This document shows, in pieces, positions 9,001 through 15,337 of a stretch of DNA of 23,983 bases. Each line of letters opens with the position of its first letter. Positions within the stretch are counted from its first letter, which is position 1. Below the pieces are notes generated by a model, which saw nothing but the letters and a program-made list of their open reading frames with translations, made no database searches and was not told the DNA's origin. This stretch comes from Gammaproteobacteria bacterium (GTDB lineage: Bacteria; Pseudomonadota; Gammaproteobacteria; DAOWEP01), in assembly GCA_030638455.1 (NCBI GenBank), contig DAOWEP010000134.1:1-23983 (forward strand), read 5' to 3'. Both the position numbers and the translations under genes were made by a program.

Positions 9001-9242
9001 TGGTCTGCCATGGCCGCATATCCGATGCTGATGATAGCAAGTGTCGGAGCCAGTACAACATACATTACGGGTAGATATTCAATCCCGTAACGCGAGAGAA
9101 AAAGGGCGTCTGCTGAAGCCCGTCCTATCGCAAGCCCAATGCCCAGTGTGAGCATAAAGATAAGCCAGAAGTGAACCAGAGGGGCTGCCTCTCCTTCTTT
9201 GATAAGAAAGGTATCATATAGTTTGGCCGTCAGTTTTCTCAC
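6096..9242 (-). CDS. NTT/MFS-like transporter fused to HEAT-like repeats and a cyclic-nucleotide-binding domain
   Basis: A 1048-residue inner-membrane fusion protein. Residues 1 to about 425 hold roughly 11-12 hydrophobic segments with the pattern of the ATP/ADP translocase family (NTT, COG3202), for example GRASADALFLSRYGIEYLP, RLFPLIFAGEQLGSILGG and NPLRSIFLNALPGYIQGRAR. Residues about 440-890 are helical and repetitive, HEAT/armadillo-like. The C-terminus (918-1048) is a CRP-like cyclic-nucleotide-binding domain whose phosphate-binding cassette, FGEMNLLDNLPRSATA, keeps E990 and R999, the residues expected to hold the ribose and phosphate. The start is GTG at 9242 without a strong ribosome binding site. 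Homologues with HEAT repeats occur in free-living bacteria. Substrate, ligand and direction are unknown, and it could be a sensor rather than a carrier. It overlaps the next gene by ATGA. Confidence 0.8.
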   Translation of the reverse strand: MRKLTAKLYDTFLIKEGEAAPLVHFWLIFMLTLGIGLAIGRASADALFLSRYGIEYLPVMYVVLAPTLAIISIGYAAMADHMPPEKFFRLILIGLFVIVFASWILIYNTDITYIYPVYFLVHKVASELLLVHGTLYLAHNFNTLQAKRLFPLIFAGEQLGSILGGLFVSTTSTFLDTRLLPLIWAILMMAGVYQLYLWHRKHGKSPHFFTTRQSGPKIKMAVKSAYQGLIFTRESPLLRNASISLFFLVIVFYILTYSTNKIFTARFPDEQSLAGFLGLLTVATSIITLSIQVFLTNKLIDKYGIRKLNSIFPITTAAATGLLLTSFSLPIAVLVSIGRDSLLNALQNPLRSIFLNALPGYIQGRARAVSIAFVMPIALLICGAMLWGMQYLHDSRYILIPGLFAAIAFLAFSLRTNKTYTNEITTHLKNRLFIPGQEKNKFKLALDENALESLKNIFIKLPKARAHALTLLATHFPAQSVDFVVPRLNEISAPIIDKFLHALFIENNSPLPYEVLAKFPMKDDHLKATLIKLLSAKEYPEAIILAEQNIASENPRIRVASIYALIKGLDYPQDKLVMAWKSLLSGTISEKLSSLDLLPVIDIIKNTHVTDLTSEIFNTIEALLKNEEPSIPARTLMMLPDTLLDTTEKEKGEKLKEATFNCVQKLATQSDPWLRCAAAYGLRFIHKENRHEMSFQLLNDSHDSVRSKALSILESIEGDLDFALNTGVLKGNSTPRAQSAILEVAINMELISIYKLKKLALDYVNKARKYQHGRSILLNSGISSPEEKIFSIILKERSTQYADLALQSLTPLYAPEQITVIRASLNSGNSRHIANACEILDSIQNQPAAQAILSLLQETDTININRTNEFNTIDDVLNWAARSYDPWVSHVAGILQEGPMLDKESRDLIEHISLLKQTDIFSEVSTDDLLFVAQEVEEIRYFAGDRVFDINEAGRHLYIIIHGKIGLSTSPDPESTDYFTVLEPGSSFGEMNLLDNLPRSATAHVIEDSVLLTLEKNRLIGLLKSYPELSLGILREMSLKIRERHNSQ

Positions 9243-9268
9243 AAGCAGTTTTTAGCTTATTAAGTCTG

Positions 9269-9294
9269 AAAATAAAAAACACTAAATGTTAGTG
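9269..9294 (-). terminator. Weak intrinsic terminator between psd and the transporter fusion
   Basis: On the minus strand CACTAA-CAT-TTAGTG forms a 6-bp stem with a 3-base loop and is followed directly by TTTTTTATTTT. It lies after psd and before the GTG of the transporter gene. The stem is AT-rich and short, so termination may be partial, but the U-tract is good. It suggests the transporter gene and its secreted partner form a unit separate from sco-pcuAC-psd. Confidence 0.5.
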
Positions 9295-9372
9295 GGTTTA
9301 CAGGGTCTATATTAAATGACTGTTAGTACACCAGAGAAATATATCCGGTAGTGCTGCTCCTCTTAAAGGGAG

Positions 9373-10242
9373 CTATTTAATCAATTCGCCAATGAGTTGC
9401 CCCATTTGCACGGTTTGTCTGGGGTGCAGGCTATCTATCCATTGTATTTTGTTTCTACCAAACAAAAGTATAACCGTAGAGCCCATGTTAAAGCGACCTA
9501 GTTCCTGCCCCTGCTCCAGCATAACGGATGAATTAGAGGATTTGTAATCAGTTATGGAAATACTTTTCCCTTTGGGTGGGGTAATTTCACCTGCCCAGAC
9601 CGTTTCAATTGAACCCACAAAAATAGCGCCGACCATGATGACCGCCATAGGTCCGGCGGTAGTTTCAAAAATACAAACCACTCTTTCATTTCGTGCAAAC
9701 AGGCCGGGAATAGTATTGACGGTCGTGGGTGAAACACTGAAGAGCCGACCTGGAATATGAATCATTTGCTCAAGCCGTCCTTTTAGCGGCATATGGATCC
9801 GGTGGTAGTCACGTGGAGACAGGTATAATGTGGAATAACATCCGCCCTCGAAAAATTGGGTTAGTGTTTCGGATCCTCCAAGTAATTGCTCCAGTGTATA
9901 GGAATGTCCTTTTGCCTGAAGTATTTGATTCCCTTCGGTATCGCCTGACTGGCTAACGGTGCCATCTACCGGGCATGCAATCTGATTGTTGCTTTCAACA
10001 ATCGGGCGTGCTTCCGGGCGTAATGGCCGTGTAAATATGCTGTTAAAATCGGGATAAACCTGTCGGTTGGTATAATCAGGCTCAATTGCCTCCTGCATGT
10101 TTACCTTGTAAATGCTGATATATATTTTTGTAAACAGGTCCCTGAAAGGGAAGTGTTTAGAGTGCATGATACGTCGCATCAGGCGGGACAACAGGTGGTG
10201 AGGGATGATGTATTGAAAATATGAAATCAAGGACTTGATCAT
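9373..10242 (-). CDS. psd: Phosphatidylserine decarboxylase proenzyme
   Basis: Makes phosphatidylethanolamine from phosphatidylserine at the inner membrane. The 289-residue proenzyme self-cleaves between Gly and Ser to give a beta chain and a pyruvoyl-capped alpha chain. The cleavage motif is FNMGSTVILLF, with Ser255, so the usual LGST reads MGST here; this is conservative and should still process. The catalytic Asp is D93 in CPVDGTVSQ, and the histidines lie in SPRDYHRIHMP (H147 and H150). Length and order match E. coli Psd. It follows pcuAC by 26 bases on the same strand, which points to co-transcription with copper-delivery genes. ATG at 10242 has only a poor ribosome binding site. Confidence 0.95.
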   Translation of the reverse strand: MIKSLISYFQYIIPHHLLSRLMRRIMHSKHFPFRDLFTKIYISIYKVNMQEAIEPDYTNRQVYPDFNSIFTRPLRPEARPIVESNNQIACPVDGTVSQSGDTEGNQILQAKGHSYTLEQLLGGSETLTQFFEGGCYSTLYLSPRDYHRIHMPLKGRLEQMIHIPGRLFSVSPTTVNTIPGLFARNERVVCIFETTAGPMAVIMVGAIFVGSIETVWAGEITPPKGKSISITDYKSSNSSVMLEQGQELGRFNMGSTVILLFGRNKIQWIDSLHPRQTVQMGQLIGELIK

Positions 10243-10268
10243 GGTAGCGGGTTGCTTTTCAGTCAGTA

Positions 10269-10757
10269 TTAATGATGATGATCTTTCTTTTCAGCTATTG
10301 CTGGTTCCCGACGGACCAGAAAACGCTGATTGATAGCAGGATGATTATCAAGCTGAAATGAGACGGTTACCGTATCTCCACTTAGCAATGGTTTTTCTGG
10401 GGAGAACATCATGAGATGGTAACTGCCGGGTTTAAAGGTAATAGACCCCTGTTCCGGGACGGTCAGTTTTTTCAGCGAAACCATTTTTGCTATCCCGTCT
10501 TTGTGCAGGGTTCTGTGGGGTTCGATCTTTCCGAACGATTGGCTGGTAATTGATCTTATTGTAACTGGCTCATTGCTGTTGTTGGTTAGGGACATATAAC
10601 CGGCCATGATTTTTGTATTTGGTGGCGCTTCCTGTATCCAGGCATTGGTTATTATAAGTGCATTTTCTGTGGCCAGGGATATTGCTGGTTGAAACAGGCA
10701 CAGCAGATAAATCGTTATAGCTTTGGTTGAAGTTAATGGGGTATGTAAGAAACGCAT
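10269..10757 (-). CDS. Periplasmic copper chaperone PCuAC
   Basis: A 162-residue PCu(A)C protein that carries Cu(I) in the periplasm, usually for the CuA or CuB centres of haem-copper oxidases together with Sco. A signal peptide covers about residues 1-29 (AITIYLLCLFQPAISLA). The metal site matches the family spacing H-x10-M-x21-H-x-M exactly: H81, M92, H114 and M116. The protein ends in DHHH, so there may be an extra metal-binding tail, as seen in some relatives. It lies 11 bases after sco and 26 before psd. No strong ribosome binding site precedes the ATG, which fits translation coupled to the upstream gene. Confidence 0.93.
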   Translation of the reverse strand: MRFLHTPLTSTKAITIYLLCLFQPAISLATENALIITNAWIQEAPPNTKIMAGYMSLTNNSNEPVTIRSITSQSFGKIEPHRTLHKDGIAKMVSLKKLTVPEQGSITFKPGSYHLMMFSPEKPLLSGDTVTVSFQLDNHPAINQRFLVRREPAIAEKKDHHH

Positions 10758-10768
10758 TTTAGGTATTA

Positions 10769-11431
10769 TCAGTTCTCAAAGTGTTCCCTGATTTTCAGGA
10801 AATCAGCGGTGATTTTTTCTGCCGAATGGGGCGCCCCAAAAAGGGCATGTAGTTTGCTATCAGGATCAAGCAGCATGATAGCAGCACTATGATCAATCAG
10901 GTAGTTCTCGCTACTGTTGCCATCATTTTGTGAGATATTGCGCATATAAAAAATACCTAGCTGTGAAGCAAGCGCTTTAATTTGTTCATGGCTGCCTGTA
11001 AGTGCAATAAAGTCTTTATGGTAATAGTGTATATATTTCTCCAGATGTTTTTCAGAGTCCCGTTCTGGATCCACGGATACCAGAACAAATTGTGTATTCT
11101 GGGCGGCGACCCCTGTTTTCTCAAGTCTGGAAGCGATTTGTTTGAACTGAAACAATGTGGCAGGGCACACGTCAGGACAGCTGGTGTACCCAAAAAAGAT
11201 AAATGTCCAGTATCCCTTTGTATTTTCCTTATCAAAGCGTTTTCCCTTATGGTCGGTTAGCTGGAAAGGCTCAAGAGGTTTGGGTTCAGGTAGAAGTGTG
11301 CCTGATATTTGAGGAGGATGCCGTTGGTCTGTGCATCCTGCAAGATTCGCGCCTAACCATAGTGCCATTGCCAGCGTAAGAAAAATGACCTGGATTGTAT
11401 TTGAGTTACCATGAACCTTTTTTATATGCAT
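10769..11431 (-). CDS. SCO1/SenC-family copper-binding lipoprotein
   Basis: A 220-residue thioredoxin-fold protein that binds copper or keeps the CuA-site cysteines reduced during cytochrome oxidase assembly. The copper ligands are C85 and C89 in TSCPDVCPATL and H181 in YLIDHSAAIML. The N-terminus has a hydrophobic segment (VIFLTLAMALWLGANLAGC) with the lipobox L-A-G-C at C33, so it should be a lipoprotein facing the periplasm. I start at ATG 11431. The frame stays open up to 11560, but those 43 extra residues would bury the lipoprotein signal. It is the first gene of sco-pcuAC-psd and is divergent from prmB across 157 bases, where I see no convincing promoter. Confidence 0.93.
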   Translation of the reverse strand: MHIKKVHGNSNTIQVIFLTLAMALWLGANLAGCTDQRHPPQISGTLLPEPKPLEPFQLTDHKGKRFDKENTKGYWTFIFFGYTSCPDVCPATLFQFKQIASRLEKTGVAAQNTQFVLVSVDPERDSEKHLEKYIHYYHKDFIALTGSHEQIKALASQLGIFYMRNISQNDGNSSENYLIDHSAAIMLLDPDSKLHALFGAPHSAEKITADFLKIREHFEN

Positions 11432-11588
11432 AACATTTGTTCTACAAGGCAATGTTTCCAGTGGGACCCAAATAATGATGGTTTGATAATGTGCATATCG
11501 TATATCATGAAGGGCAATACAGGAAGGGAAATTCAGGAAAGGAAGGCCCGCAAGAGTCATCCTGTAAGAGCTAAAGGGGCTATCTGTA

Positions 11589-12515
11589 ATGCATGGTGAT
11601 AAAGAAACGATTGAGCAGCTTTCAACAATTCAGGACTTCATGGACTGGGGTGCCAGAAAGCTCGGTAGTGCCGATCTGTTTTATGGGCATGGAACAGATA
11701 ATGCTCTGGATGAAGCCACCTATCTGATATTACATACCTTGAATTTATCCCATGATCTGGCGCCTGAGGATTTACAGGCCGATTTACCAGAAAATGATAA
11801 GCAAGCCATATTACAAGTTCTTGAGCAAAGAATTATCGAGCAGAAGCCGGCAGCCTATCTGACCAATGAGGCATGGTTTTCAGGTCTATCGTTTTATGTG
11901 GATGAAAGGGTCCTGATACCCCGTTCGCCAATTGCAGAATTAATTGAGGAAAGATTTTCGCCGTGGGTAAAGGAGGGCAGGGTTAATCGGATTCTGGATC
12001 TATGCACGGGTAGCGGGTGTATTGCCATTGCCTCTGCCTATGCATTTCCGGAAGCTGTCGTAGATGCCGTAGATTTGTCGGATGATGCCCTGCAAGTGGC
12101 TCGCATTAATATAGAGCGCCATGAAATGAATGACAGGGTTTTTCCTGTGAAATCTGACTTATTCTCAAACCTTTCCGGGCAGACGTACAATATTATTGTG
12201 AGCAATCCCCCTTATGTATCGAAGCAGGAGATGGAGCAGTTGCCCAGGGAGTATATGCATGAACCTGCCTTTGGGCTGGAGTCTGGTAAGGAAGGTCTGG
12301 ACGCTACAATAACAATCCTCAGGCAGTCAGCAGCTTTCCTGGAGCCCAATGGAATTCTGGTGGTTGAGGTTGGAAACAGTGAAGATGCCCTTGTGGAAAG
12401 ATTCCCCGAAATACCATTCATGTGGCTGGAGTTTGAGCGAGGGGGGCATGGGGTATTCCTGCTTACAGCTGAGCAGTTAAATGAGTATGGCGGGATGTTA
12501 GCTTCAGGAAATTAA
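11589..12515 (+). CDS. prmB: Ribosomal protein L3 glutamine methyltransferase PrmB
   Basis: An SAM-dependent enzyme, 308 residues, that methylates the side-chain amide of a glutamine in ribosomal protein L3. The SAM-binding motif I is DLCTGSGCIAIA (137-148), and the catalytic motif is N206-P-P-Y209, which clamps the glutamine amide. The N-terminal helical domain contains the family pattern DEATYLILHTLNL and RVLIPRSPIAELIE. PrmB is distinguished from PrmC by RVLIPRSPIAEL and by its gene-specific N-terminus. ATG at 11589 is preceded by AAAGGGG with 9 bases between. It converges with the MapZ-like gene across only 15 bases, with no terminator visible there. Confidence 0.93.
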   Translation: MHGDKETIEQLSTIQDFMDWGARKLGSADLFYGHGTDNALDEATYLILHTLNLSHDLAPEDLQADLPENDKQAILQVLEQRIIEQKPAAYLTNEAWFSGLSFYVDERVLIPRSPIAELIEERFSPWVKEGRVNRILDLCTGSGCIAIASAYAFPEAVVDAVDLSDDALQVARINIERHEMNDRVFPVKSDLFSNLSGQTYNIIVSNPPYVSKQEMEQLPREYMHEPAFGLESGKEGLDATITILRQSAAFLEPNGILVVEVGNSEDALVERFPEIPFMWLEFERGGHGVFLLTAEQLNEYGGMLASGN

Positions 12516-12530
12516 CATCTGGATGGATTG

Positions 12531-12902
12531 CTATTTGCTTATCAAGGCATGGAGCTCTCGGGAAAGGAGTTCCTCATCACCTGTATTTAATTCTACTATC
12601 CTGCGAAGATGCGAGATGCTGGTCAGGTCAATGTGTTCGCAACGAAATCCTATCTGATCGCCTTCTATGTGGACAACGGTGGTTTCCATACGTATATCCA
12701 GATCTGTGCTCAGGGTGATTTCAAGGATGCAGGTATCTTCAATGGCACCGCTCCATTCTTCCGGTTTGGCCACCAGGGCTCCCTTGAGTGAAATATCCAG
12801 TAAAGTGCTGTTCCAATGTTCATTCCCCTTGATAATCTTGACTGCTGAATCAAAAGGTATTCTGCTAAAGTGACGGTTCTCTTCTTGGTTTGCATCATTC
12901 AT
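12531..12902 (-). CDS. mapZ: MapZ-like single-domain PilZ protein (c-di-GMP receptor)
   Basis: A 123-residue protein that is essentially one PilZ domain. The R-x-x-x-R motif is R10-H-F-S-R14 and the D-x-S-x-x-G motif is DISLKG (about 37-42), both intact, so c-di-GMP binding is likely. The C-terminal helix HIDLTSISHLRRIVELN followed by GDEELLSREL closely matches Pseudomonas aeruginosa PA4608 (MapZ) as I remember it. MapZ binds the chemoreceptor methyltransferase CheR1 in a c-di-GMP-dependent way. No chemotaxis gene is in this window, so the partner here is inference. AAGGGG precedes the ATG at suitable spacing. It follows the FHA gene by 34 bases on the same strand, probably as one transcript. 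Confidence 0.88.
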   Translation of the reverse strand: MNDANQEENRHFSRIPFDSAVKIIKGNEHWNSTLLDISLKGALVAKPEEWSGAIEDTCILEITLSTDLDIRMETTVVHIEGDQIGFRCEHIDLTSISHLRRIVELNTGDEELLSRELHALISK

Positions 12903-12936
12903 GGTCTTTCCCCTTAGATATCTTCCTCTTATTGAC

Positions 12937-13542
12937 TTATTTGCTGGTAAAAAACATCATCTTGATATCACCGATTTGTACAGTATCTCCTTCCTTGAGT
13001 TGCACGCTTTGTTCTCCAATATCCCTGCCTTTTACTTTTGTGCATTGCTCTCCCTCAAGATGGGAAATATAGTATTGCCCGTTTCTGCTTGCAACCATGG
13101 CACTTTGTTTTCCTGTTTTTCCTAGCCGTGTCAGTGCTCGATCCAGTCGCATGGTGCGTCCAAGTTTTGGCCCGCTCATAAATTGTAACCAGCCGCTTAC
13201 ATTAGATAAATTTTCTGCAGATGTGTTTGTAAAAGAGGACTCATCCAGTGTGCTCACTTCAACAGTATAGGTTAAGGTATGTTTTCCTATCTGGATAACA
13301 TCACCATGCGCCAGGGTATGTTTATCTGTTTTCTTGTCGTTTACCCGAAGGGTTTTGTCATTACTTATGTCAGTAATGGTTACTTCGTCATTCTCAAAAG
13401 AAACGCGAGCGTGAGTGGGGCTTACAGCCAGATTGTCTATTGGTATATCGCAATCCGGACTACGGCCAATCAGGGTTTGATTGCCTGTAATATGGAATAC
13501 TTTTAGTGTCCTGCCCTTGAAGGACAGGGTTAATTTATGCAC
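12937..13542 (-). CDS. FHA-domain protein, second FHA degenerate
   Basis: A 201-residue soluble protein. Residues about 1-95 form a forkhead-associated (phosphothreonine-binding) domain: the GR-S core is LIGRSPDCDIPIDN and the second loop SPTHARV keeps the Ser and His, with LAHGDVIQIGKHTLTY closing the sandwich. Residues about 115-200 repeat the fold (GRTMRLDRALTRLGKTGKQSA, then LKEGDTVQIGDIKMMFF) but lack the R-S...SxxH residues, so this half probably no longer binds phosphopeptide. The start is GTG at 13542, with GGAG about 10 bases upstream. It leads the mapZ-like gene, 34 bases apart. No Ser/Thr kinase or phosphatase gene is nearby, so the phosphorylated partner is unknown. Confidence 0.88.
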   Translation of the reverse strand: MHKLTLSFKGRTLKVFHITGNQTLIGRSPDCDIPIDNLAVSPTHARVSFENDEVTITDISNDKTLRVNDKKTDKHTLAHGDVIQIGKHTLTYTVEVSTLDESSFTNTSAENLSNVSGWLQFMSGPKLGRTMRLDRALTRLGKTGKQSAMVASRNGQYYISHLEGEQCTKVKGRDIGEQSVQLKEGDTVQIGDIKMMFFTSK

Positions 13543-13573
13543 TTCTGATTATCTCCGGATCGTTATTGTTCCT

Positions 13574-13603
13574 GGTTATAACTGAAGGGGTTATAACTGA
13601 ATT
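13574..13603. repeat. Two tandem 15-bp repeats, each with a GTTATAAC palindrome
   Basis: GGTTATAACTGAAGG (13574-13588) is followed directly by GGTTATAACTGAATT (13589-13603), 13 of 15 bases identical. Each contains the perfect 8-bp palindrome GTTATAAC (13575-13582 and 13590-13597). They lie 32-61 bases upstream of the FHA GTG and overlap the predicted transcription start and -10 edge. This is the geometry of a repressor operator, but no regulator is identified. Confidence 0.5.
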
Positions 13604-13628
13604 ATAGCGAGCATCTTTTTTGACACAA
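13601..13628 (-). promoter_or_regulatory. Probable promoter of the FHA-mapZ unit
   Basis: On the minus strand a perfect -10 TATAAT (13606 to 13601) is preceded after 16 bases by TTGTGT (13628 to 13623), a partial -35. The start would fall near 13594, about 50 bases before the GTG, inside the tandem GTTATAAC repeats. Confidence 0.45.
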
Positions 13629-13787
13629 TGAGTCTATTTATTAACACTAATATAGTGCGTTTTCAGGATTTTACCTGTAAAAATTCTGTAAGATGAGAAA
13701 AGGCACACGTTATTAAAGGCTAATAATAATCCAGAGCAGGATGATGGTGTTATATCTACATTCCCAGAGTGCAAGGTGTAGTGAGTT

Positions 13788-15080
13788 TTAGCTGGATGAC
13801 GAATTAGAGCCGGGTTCTTTCGTTGCAAGCCTTGGGTGTATTTTTATTGTTTTGACTGCGTTGTCCTTTATCTGGATGATTTCTGCAGGGTATCCGTCGA
13901 GTAACAAGCTGGTGCCTGGTTCTGGTATGGTTTCCATATATTCCAGTACCAAACCATTTAGTGTCTTTGGGCCGTCAGTGGGTAGTTGCCATTTTAACAT
14001 TCTGTTCATTTCTCTTACATTGATACTGCCGTCAACCAGATAACTGCCGTCTTCCTGGGGGTGTATATCCTTGCTAAGGTTGGCCGGGTCAGTCGTGAAT
14101 TCACCCACGATTTCTTCAAGAATATCTTCCAGTGTTACCAGCCCCTGAATATCTCCGTATTCATCCACCACCAGGCCTATCCTGTTTTTTTCCCGTTGGA
14201 AATTCAGCAACTGCTTGTTTAGTGGGGTCGCTTCAGGAATGAAATAAACTTCACTTACTATTTTTTGTAAATCTTCCTGGGTAAATTCACCTTGTTGAAG
14301 TAAACGGGAGACCTTGCGTAGATGAAGAAACCCTATGACATTATCAATATTGGTTCTGTATACCGGTATTTTTGTATATAGACTGTTTATTAGCTGGTCC
14401 GTTACATCGTCCCAGTCATCTTCAATATCGATACCCGCTATTTCATTACGTGGAACCATAATATCTTCAACGGTGACCTTTTCCAGATCAAGAATACTTA
14501 ACAGCATCTGTTGGTGTCGTTGAGGGATCATTGTACCCGCTTCATTTACCACACTGCGTAATTCTTCGTTGCTAAGGCTTAGATTATTTTTTTCGTGGGA
14601 TGAAATGCCTAATATGCGAAAAATAAGACTGGCCATCAGGTTGACCAACCAGACAATTGGATAGAGCAGTTTGAGTAAAGGTATGTATATCAGGCTTGCC
14701 GGAAACGCAATTTTCTCCGGGTGTAATGCCGCCAGGGTTTTAGGTGTTACCTCCGCAAAGATCAGGACGACCAGTGTCAGTAAGCCCGTGCCTATTGCAA
14801 TGGCCGCTTCGCCACCCAAACGTAAAGCAATGATGGTAGTGATCGATGCCGCCGCAAGATTAACGGCATTGTTGCCTAGCAGGATCAGGCCAATCAGTTT
14901 GTCCGGTTTTTCCAGCAAGCGCGAGACTCGCATTGCGCCTCGATGCTTGTTTTTAGCCAGATGTTTAAGTCGGTAACGATTCAGGGTCATCAGGCCCGTT
15001 TCAGAGCTAGAGAAAAATGCAGAGAGCAGAATCAGAAAAAACAGTAAACCGAATAGTATGCTTAACGGGATATCATCCAA
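13788..15080 (-). CDS. corB: CNNM/CorB-family membrane protein with CBS pair and CorC/HlyC domain
   Basis: A 430-residue inner-membrane protein of the CorB/CNNM family, linked to Mg2+ (and cobalt) efflux or transport control. The N-terminal DUF21 domain (about 5-190) has three to four hydrophobic segments and the signatures FFSSSETGLMTLNRYRLKHL, LLGNNAVNL and FAEVTPKT. A CBS pair (about 205-330) follows, with TVEDIMVPRNEIAGID and VVDEYGDIQGLVTLEDILEEIVGEF, then the CorC/HlyC transporter-associated domain (about 345-420). Similarity to E. coli CorB (YfjD) runs along the whole length. The start is TTG at 15080; GAGG lies 11 bases upstream and no in-frame ATG is available. The MITE-like element separates it from ypjD upstream, and corB next to ypjD is common in gammaproteobacteria. 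Confidence 0.93.
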   Translation of the reverse strand: MDDIPLSILFGLLFFLILLSAFFSSSETGLMTLNRYRLKHLAKNKHRGAMRVSRLLEKPDKLIGLILLGNNAVNLAAASITTIIALRLGGEAAIAIGTGLLTLVVLIFAEVTPKTLAALHPEKIAFPASLIYIPLLKLLYPIVWLVNLMASLIFRILGISSHEKNNLSLSNEELRSVVNEAGTMIPQRHQQMLLSILDLEKVTVEDIMVPRNEIAGIDIEDDWDDVTDQLINSLYTKIPVYRTNIDNVIGFLHLRKVSRLLQQGEFTQEDLQKIVSEVYFIPEATPLNKQLLNFQREKNRIGLVVDEYGDIQGLVTLEDILEEIVGEFTTDPANLSKDIHPQEDGSYLVDGSINVREMNRMLKWQLPTDGPKTLNGLVLEYMETIPEPGTSLLLDGYPAEIIQIKDNAVKTIKIHPRLATKEPGSNSSSS

Positions 15081-15154
15081 TGAAGGATAGACCTCATGTT
15101 GCCTTTGAAGTAGTACTAAAGTAAGTATACACCGGAATTAATAACAATATTATA

Positions 15155-15298
15155 GTAAGTGCTTTGCACGAAAGTCTTTTCTCCCAATTCGGCGTTAAAA
15201 ACCAGTTCAGAATGCTCACTTACTACGTGTTAAGCTGCGCTTCTTCGCTGATTTTTGCCTTGTCTTGGAAGAAAGTCCAATTCGTGCAAAGCACTCAC
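15155..15298. mobile_element. 144-bp palindromic MITE-like element
   Basis: The ends are 18-bp inverted repeats with one mismatch: GTAAGTGCTTTGCACGAA (15155-15172) and the complement of GTGAGTGCTTTGCACGAA (15281-15298). The inside is also imperfectly symmetrical: GGCGTTAAAAACCAG near the left answers CTGATTTTTGCC near the right, and CTTACTACGTGTTAAG sits near the centre. The whole element could fold into a long hairpin. It encodes no credible protein. I see no clear target-site duplication next to the repeats. Such non-coding palindromic units are often multicopy in gammaproteobacteria, but no second copy is in this window. It lies between ypjD and corB and could end ypjD transcripts. Confidence 0.6.
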
Positions 15299-15337
15299 AG
15301 TGGCAATAGAATGCCGCAAATCAACACTGGTTATTCC

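Noticed and set aside
6096..9242. Calling the 1048-aa protein a parasite-type ATP/ADP exchanger
   Set aside because: The membrane part resembles the family, but its HEAT and CNB extensions and the free-living context do not support energy parasitism, and substrate residues cannot be judged by eye.
11483..11508. TTGATA and TATATC as a promoter for prmB
   Set aside because: The spacing is only 12 to 14 bases, too short for a sigma70 promoter.
11432..11560. A 43-residue N-terminal extension of the Sco protein
   Set aside because: It would place the lipoprotein signal and lipobox internally; ATG 11431 gives a normal lipoprotein start.
13634..13828. A 64-codon minus-strand frame downstream of corB
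   Set aside because: It overlaps the corB 3' end, has no recognisable motif or ribosome binding site, and looks like chance.
15145..15308. CAATA on both sides of the palindromic element as a target-site duplication
   Set aside because: The copies lie several bases away from the inverted repeats and are only five bases long, so chance is likely.
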